Positions 6,338 to 7,953 of a DNA stretch of 7,953 bases are shown piece by piece. The notes below the pieces were generated by a model that was given only the letters and a program-made list of their open reading frames with translations, made no database searches and was not told the origin of the DNA. Numbering within the stretch: position 1 is the stretch's first letter; each line of letters begins with the position of its first letter. Source of the DNA: Betaproteobacteria bacterium RIFCSPLOWO2_02_FULL_62_17 (GTDB taxonomy: Bacteria; Pseudomonadota; Gammaproteobacteria; Burkholderiales; SG8-39); NCBI GenBank assembly GCA_001770355.1, contig MEQV01000118.1, positions 20,190 through 28,142 of the forward strand, read 5' to 3'. The translations under genes and the position numbers were made by a program.

Positions 6338-6389
6338 CGTTTATGGTTTCCTTCCGCTTTCAAATCGCGATGCGCGACGAAGGGCAGGA

Positions 6390-7953
6390 TCATTTGATCT
6401 TCATGCCGGGTAGCGCTCCCGAATCCGGAGCGAGCAGATAAATTCCCGGAGTGTCGCCCACATTTTCGTTACTGGCGGCAAGAATCATTCCTTCGGACAT
6501 GCCGAACTTCATCTTGCGTGGCGCGAGATTGGCCACCATTACCGTGAGCCGGCCTTCGAGATTCGCCGGGTCGTAGGCCGATTTGATTCCCGCGAACACC
6601 GTGCGCGTTTCGCTGCCGATATCCAGGGTGAGTTTCAGCAGCTTGTCGGCGCCTTCGATGTGCTCGGCCTTGATAATTTTCGCCACGCGCAGATCGACTT
6701 TGGCGAAGTCCTCGATGCCGATATGCGCTGAGGCTCTTGCCGGGATATCTCCGGGAGATTGGCTCTGGGCGGGCGTCTTCGGGGTTTCTGCCACTTTCTT
6801 TTGCTCCTTCGGGTCGGGCGCGGCGGGGAATTCGAACAATGCGTCGAGCTGCTTTTCCTCGACGCGGGTCATCAGATGGGAATATTTACCGATGCGCTGT
6901 GGCGTTTGCTCCCAAGCGCTCCAAACGATCTCTGGTTTGCCGCCGAGAAACAGCATGGCGCGCCGCGCGGTGTCGGGAATGATGGGCGCCAGCCAAACGC
7001 TTAATGCGTGAAACGCCGCGATGCACTCCGAGCAGCAGGCGTGCAGTGCGTCACGGGCGCCATCGGACTTCTGTTTGGCGAGGTTCCAAGGCTGCTCGGT
7101 GTCGAAATGCTGGTTGACGCGGTCGGCGAAGGTCATGGCGGCGCGAATCGCGCGGCCGAACTCGCGGCCGTCGAGTCCATCGCGTATCTCACGCTCGGTT
7201 TCGGCGGCTGAAAAGCGCTGCTTCCAATTCGTGTCCGCTTCCAGCTCGCCGTTGAAATGCCCACCAAGAAAACCGGCGGCGCGGCTGGCGATGTTGACGT
7301 ACTTTCCGATGAGGTCGCTATTCACCCGCGCCATGAAATCTTCCGGATTGAAATCCACGTCTTCCACATGAGCATTGAGTTTGGCAGCGATGTAGTAGCG
7401 CAGCCATTCGGGATTCATGCCGATTTCCAGGTATTTCAGCGGCGAAATCCCGGTGCCGCGCGACTTGGACATCTTGTCGCCCGAGACTGTGATGAAGCCG
7501 TGCACAAAAACGTGGTCCGGCGTCTTGTAGCCGGAATACTCGAGCATCGCCGGCCAGAACAGGGTGTGGAAGTAAATGATGTCCTTGCCGATGAAATGGA
7601 TCATCTCGGTGCCCTGCGCCTTGCTGGCCTCGGGCTTCACGTAGGCATCGAAATCGATGCCTTTGCGCGCGCAGTACTGCTTGAGGCTGGCGAAGTAGCC
7701 CACCGGCGCGTCCAGCCAGACATAGAAATACTTGCCTGGCGAACCGGGGATCTCGATGCCGAAATAGGGCGCGTCGCGCGAAATGTCCCAATCGCCGAGG
7801 GCTTTGTCGCCTTCGCCCTCCAGCCACTCCTTGGCCTTGTTGACCACTTGCGGTTGCAGCCGCCCCGGGGCGTTGACCCAGTCCTTGAGAAACTGGACGC
7901 ACTTCGCGTCGGAGAGCCGGAAGAAGAAATGCTCGGAGGAGCGCAGTTCGGTC
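6390..7953 (-). CDS. metG: Methionyl-tRNA synthetase (5' end outside window)
   Basis: The frame is open from the right edge to TGA at 6392-6390 and gives 520 residues, lacking about the first 170 including the HIGH signature. The enzyme charges tRNA-Met with methionine in the cytoplasm and is normally essential. Visible landmarks in fragment numbering are LRSSEHFFFRLSD (3-15), YFYVWLDAPVGYF in the catalytic core, and the class I signature KMSKS at 160-164 (positions 7475-7461), which stabilises the transition state of Met activation. An alpha-helical anticodon-binding domain follows, with the QPWNLAK segment. After a Pro/Lys-rich linker, the last 105 residues or so (DFAKVDLRVAKIIKAEHIEG) form the EMAP-II/Arc1p-like tRNA-binding domain that also dimerises bacterial MetG. 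The coding sequence is intact throughout. An internal GTG at 7847 is not the start, because conserved MetG sequence continues upstream of it. Confidence 0.97.
   Translation of the reverse strand, partial: TELRSSEHFFFRLSDAKCVQFLKDWVNAPGRLQPQVVNKAKEWLEGEGDKALGDWDISRDAPYFGIEIPGSPGKYFYVWLDAPVGYFASLKQYCARKGIDFDAYVKPEASKAQGTEMIHFIGKDIIYFHTLFWPAMLEYSGYKTPDHVFVHGFITVSGDKMSKSRGTGISPLKYLEIGMNPEWLRYYIAAKLNAHVEDVDFNPEDFMARVNSDLIGKYVNIASRAAGFLGGHFNGELEADTNWKQRFSAAETEREIRDGLDGREFGRAIRAAMTFADRVNQHFDTEQPWNLAKQKSDGARDALHACCSECIAAFHALSVWLAPIIPDTARRAMLFLGGKPEIVWSAWEQTPQRIGKYSHLMTRVEEKQLDALFEFPAAPDPKEQKKVAETPKTPAQSQSPGDIPARASAHIGIEDFAKVDLRVAKIIKAEHIEGADKLLKLTLDIGSETRTVFAGIKSAYDPANLEGRLTVMVANLAPRKMKFGMSEGMILAASNENVGDTPGIYLLAPDSGALPGMKIK

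Noticed and set aside
6365..6377. TCGCG-ATG-CGCGA hairpin between metG and the SEC-C gene as a terminator
   Set aside because: The stem is only 5 bp with a 3-base loop and no T run, so it is too weak to call.
5273..6397. 374-codon plus-strand frame
   Set aside because: It is an antisense shadow of the SEC-C gene, produced by high third-position GC; the product is Arg/Gly/Val-rich without motifs.
1..7953. CRISPR arrays, tRNA or rRNA genes, intact transposase or integrase genes
   Set aside because: No regularly spaced repeats, no cloverleaf-like segments in the gaps, and no recognisable transposase or recombinase reading frame.

Overview
The window looks like a GC-rich proteobacterial chromosome. 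A betaproteobacterium is my best guess, inferred from base composition and the style of metG, not from any marker. Conserved genes lie at both ends, with a patchy, lower-GC accessory stretch between them.

Layout. (1) Positions 1-994, minus strand: most of a major facilitator superfamily transporter whose 3' end lies off the window. (2) 995-1420: no convincing gene, but dense in small sequence structures: a perfect 9-bp hairpin, a 15-bp near-perfect inverted repeat about 264 bp across, and a 13-bp direct repeat that may be a relic insertion-sequence end. (3) 1421-3029: a broken two-gene module on the minus strand. The upstream gene (1896-3029) encodes a 377-residue protein with a ribbon-helix-helix-like N-terminus and apparent winged-helix segments. 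It overlaps by 8 bp a gene whose product begins like a GHKL ATPase (N-box with NSIDA) but is cut off after about 89 family-like residues. A small plus-strand ORF of unknown nature crosses the same breakpoint. (4) 3030-3307: a very AT-rich promoter region, then the leader of the next gene. (5) 3308-4807, plus strand: an intact AAA_14/DUF4143-type ATPase with a C-terminal nuclease-like E/VDF/EVK segment. (6) 4880-6337, minus strand: a 485-residue SEC-C zinc-motif protein. (7) 6390 to the window end, minus strand: metG, methionyl-tRNA synthetase, lacking only its N-terminal portion.

How they fit. metG and the SEC-C gene share a strand with a 52-bp gap and are probably co-transcribed. The DUF4143 gene converges on them. 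The regulator/GHKL pair was once a translationally coupled operon, and the architecture resembles accessory, possibly defence-type, modules. Here the ATPase is destroyed, so the module is very probably inactive in its original form. No RNA gene, CRISPR array or intact transposase was seen.
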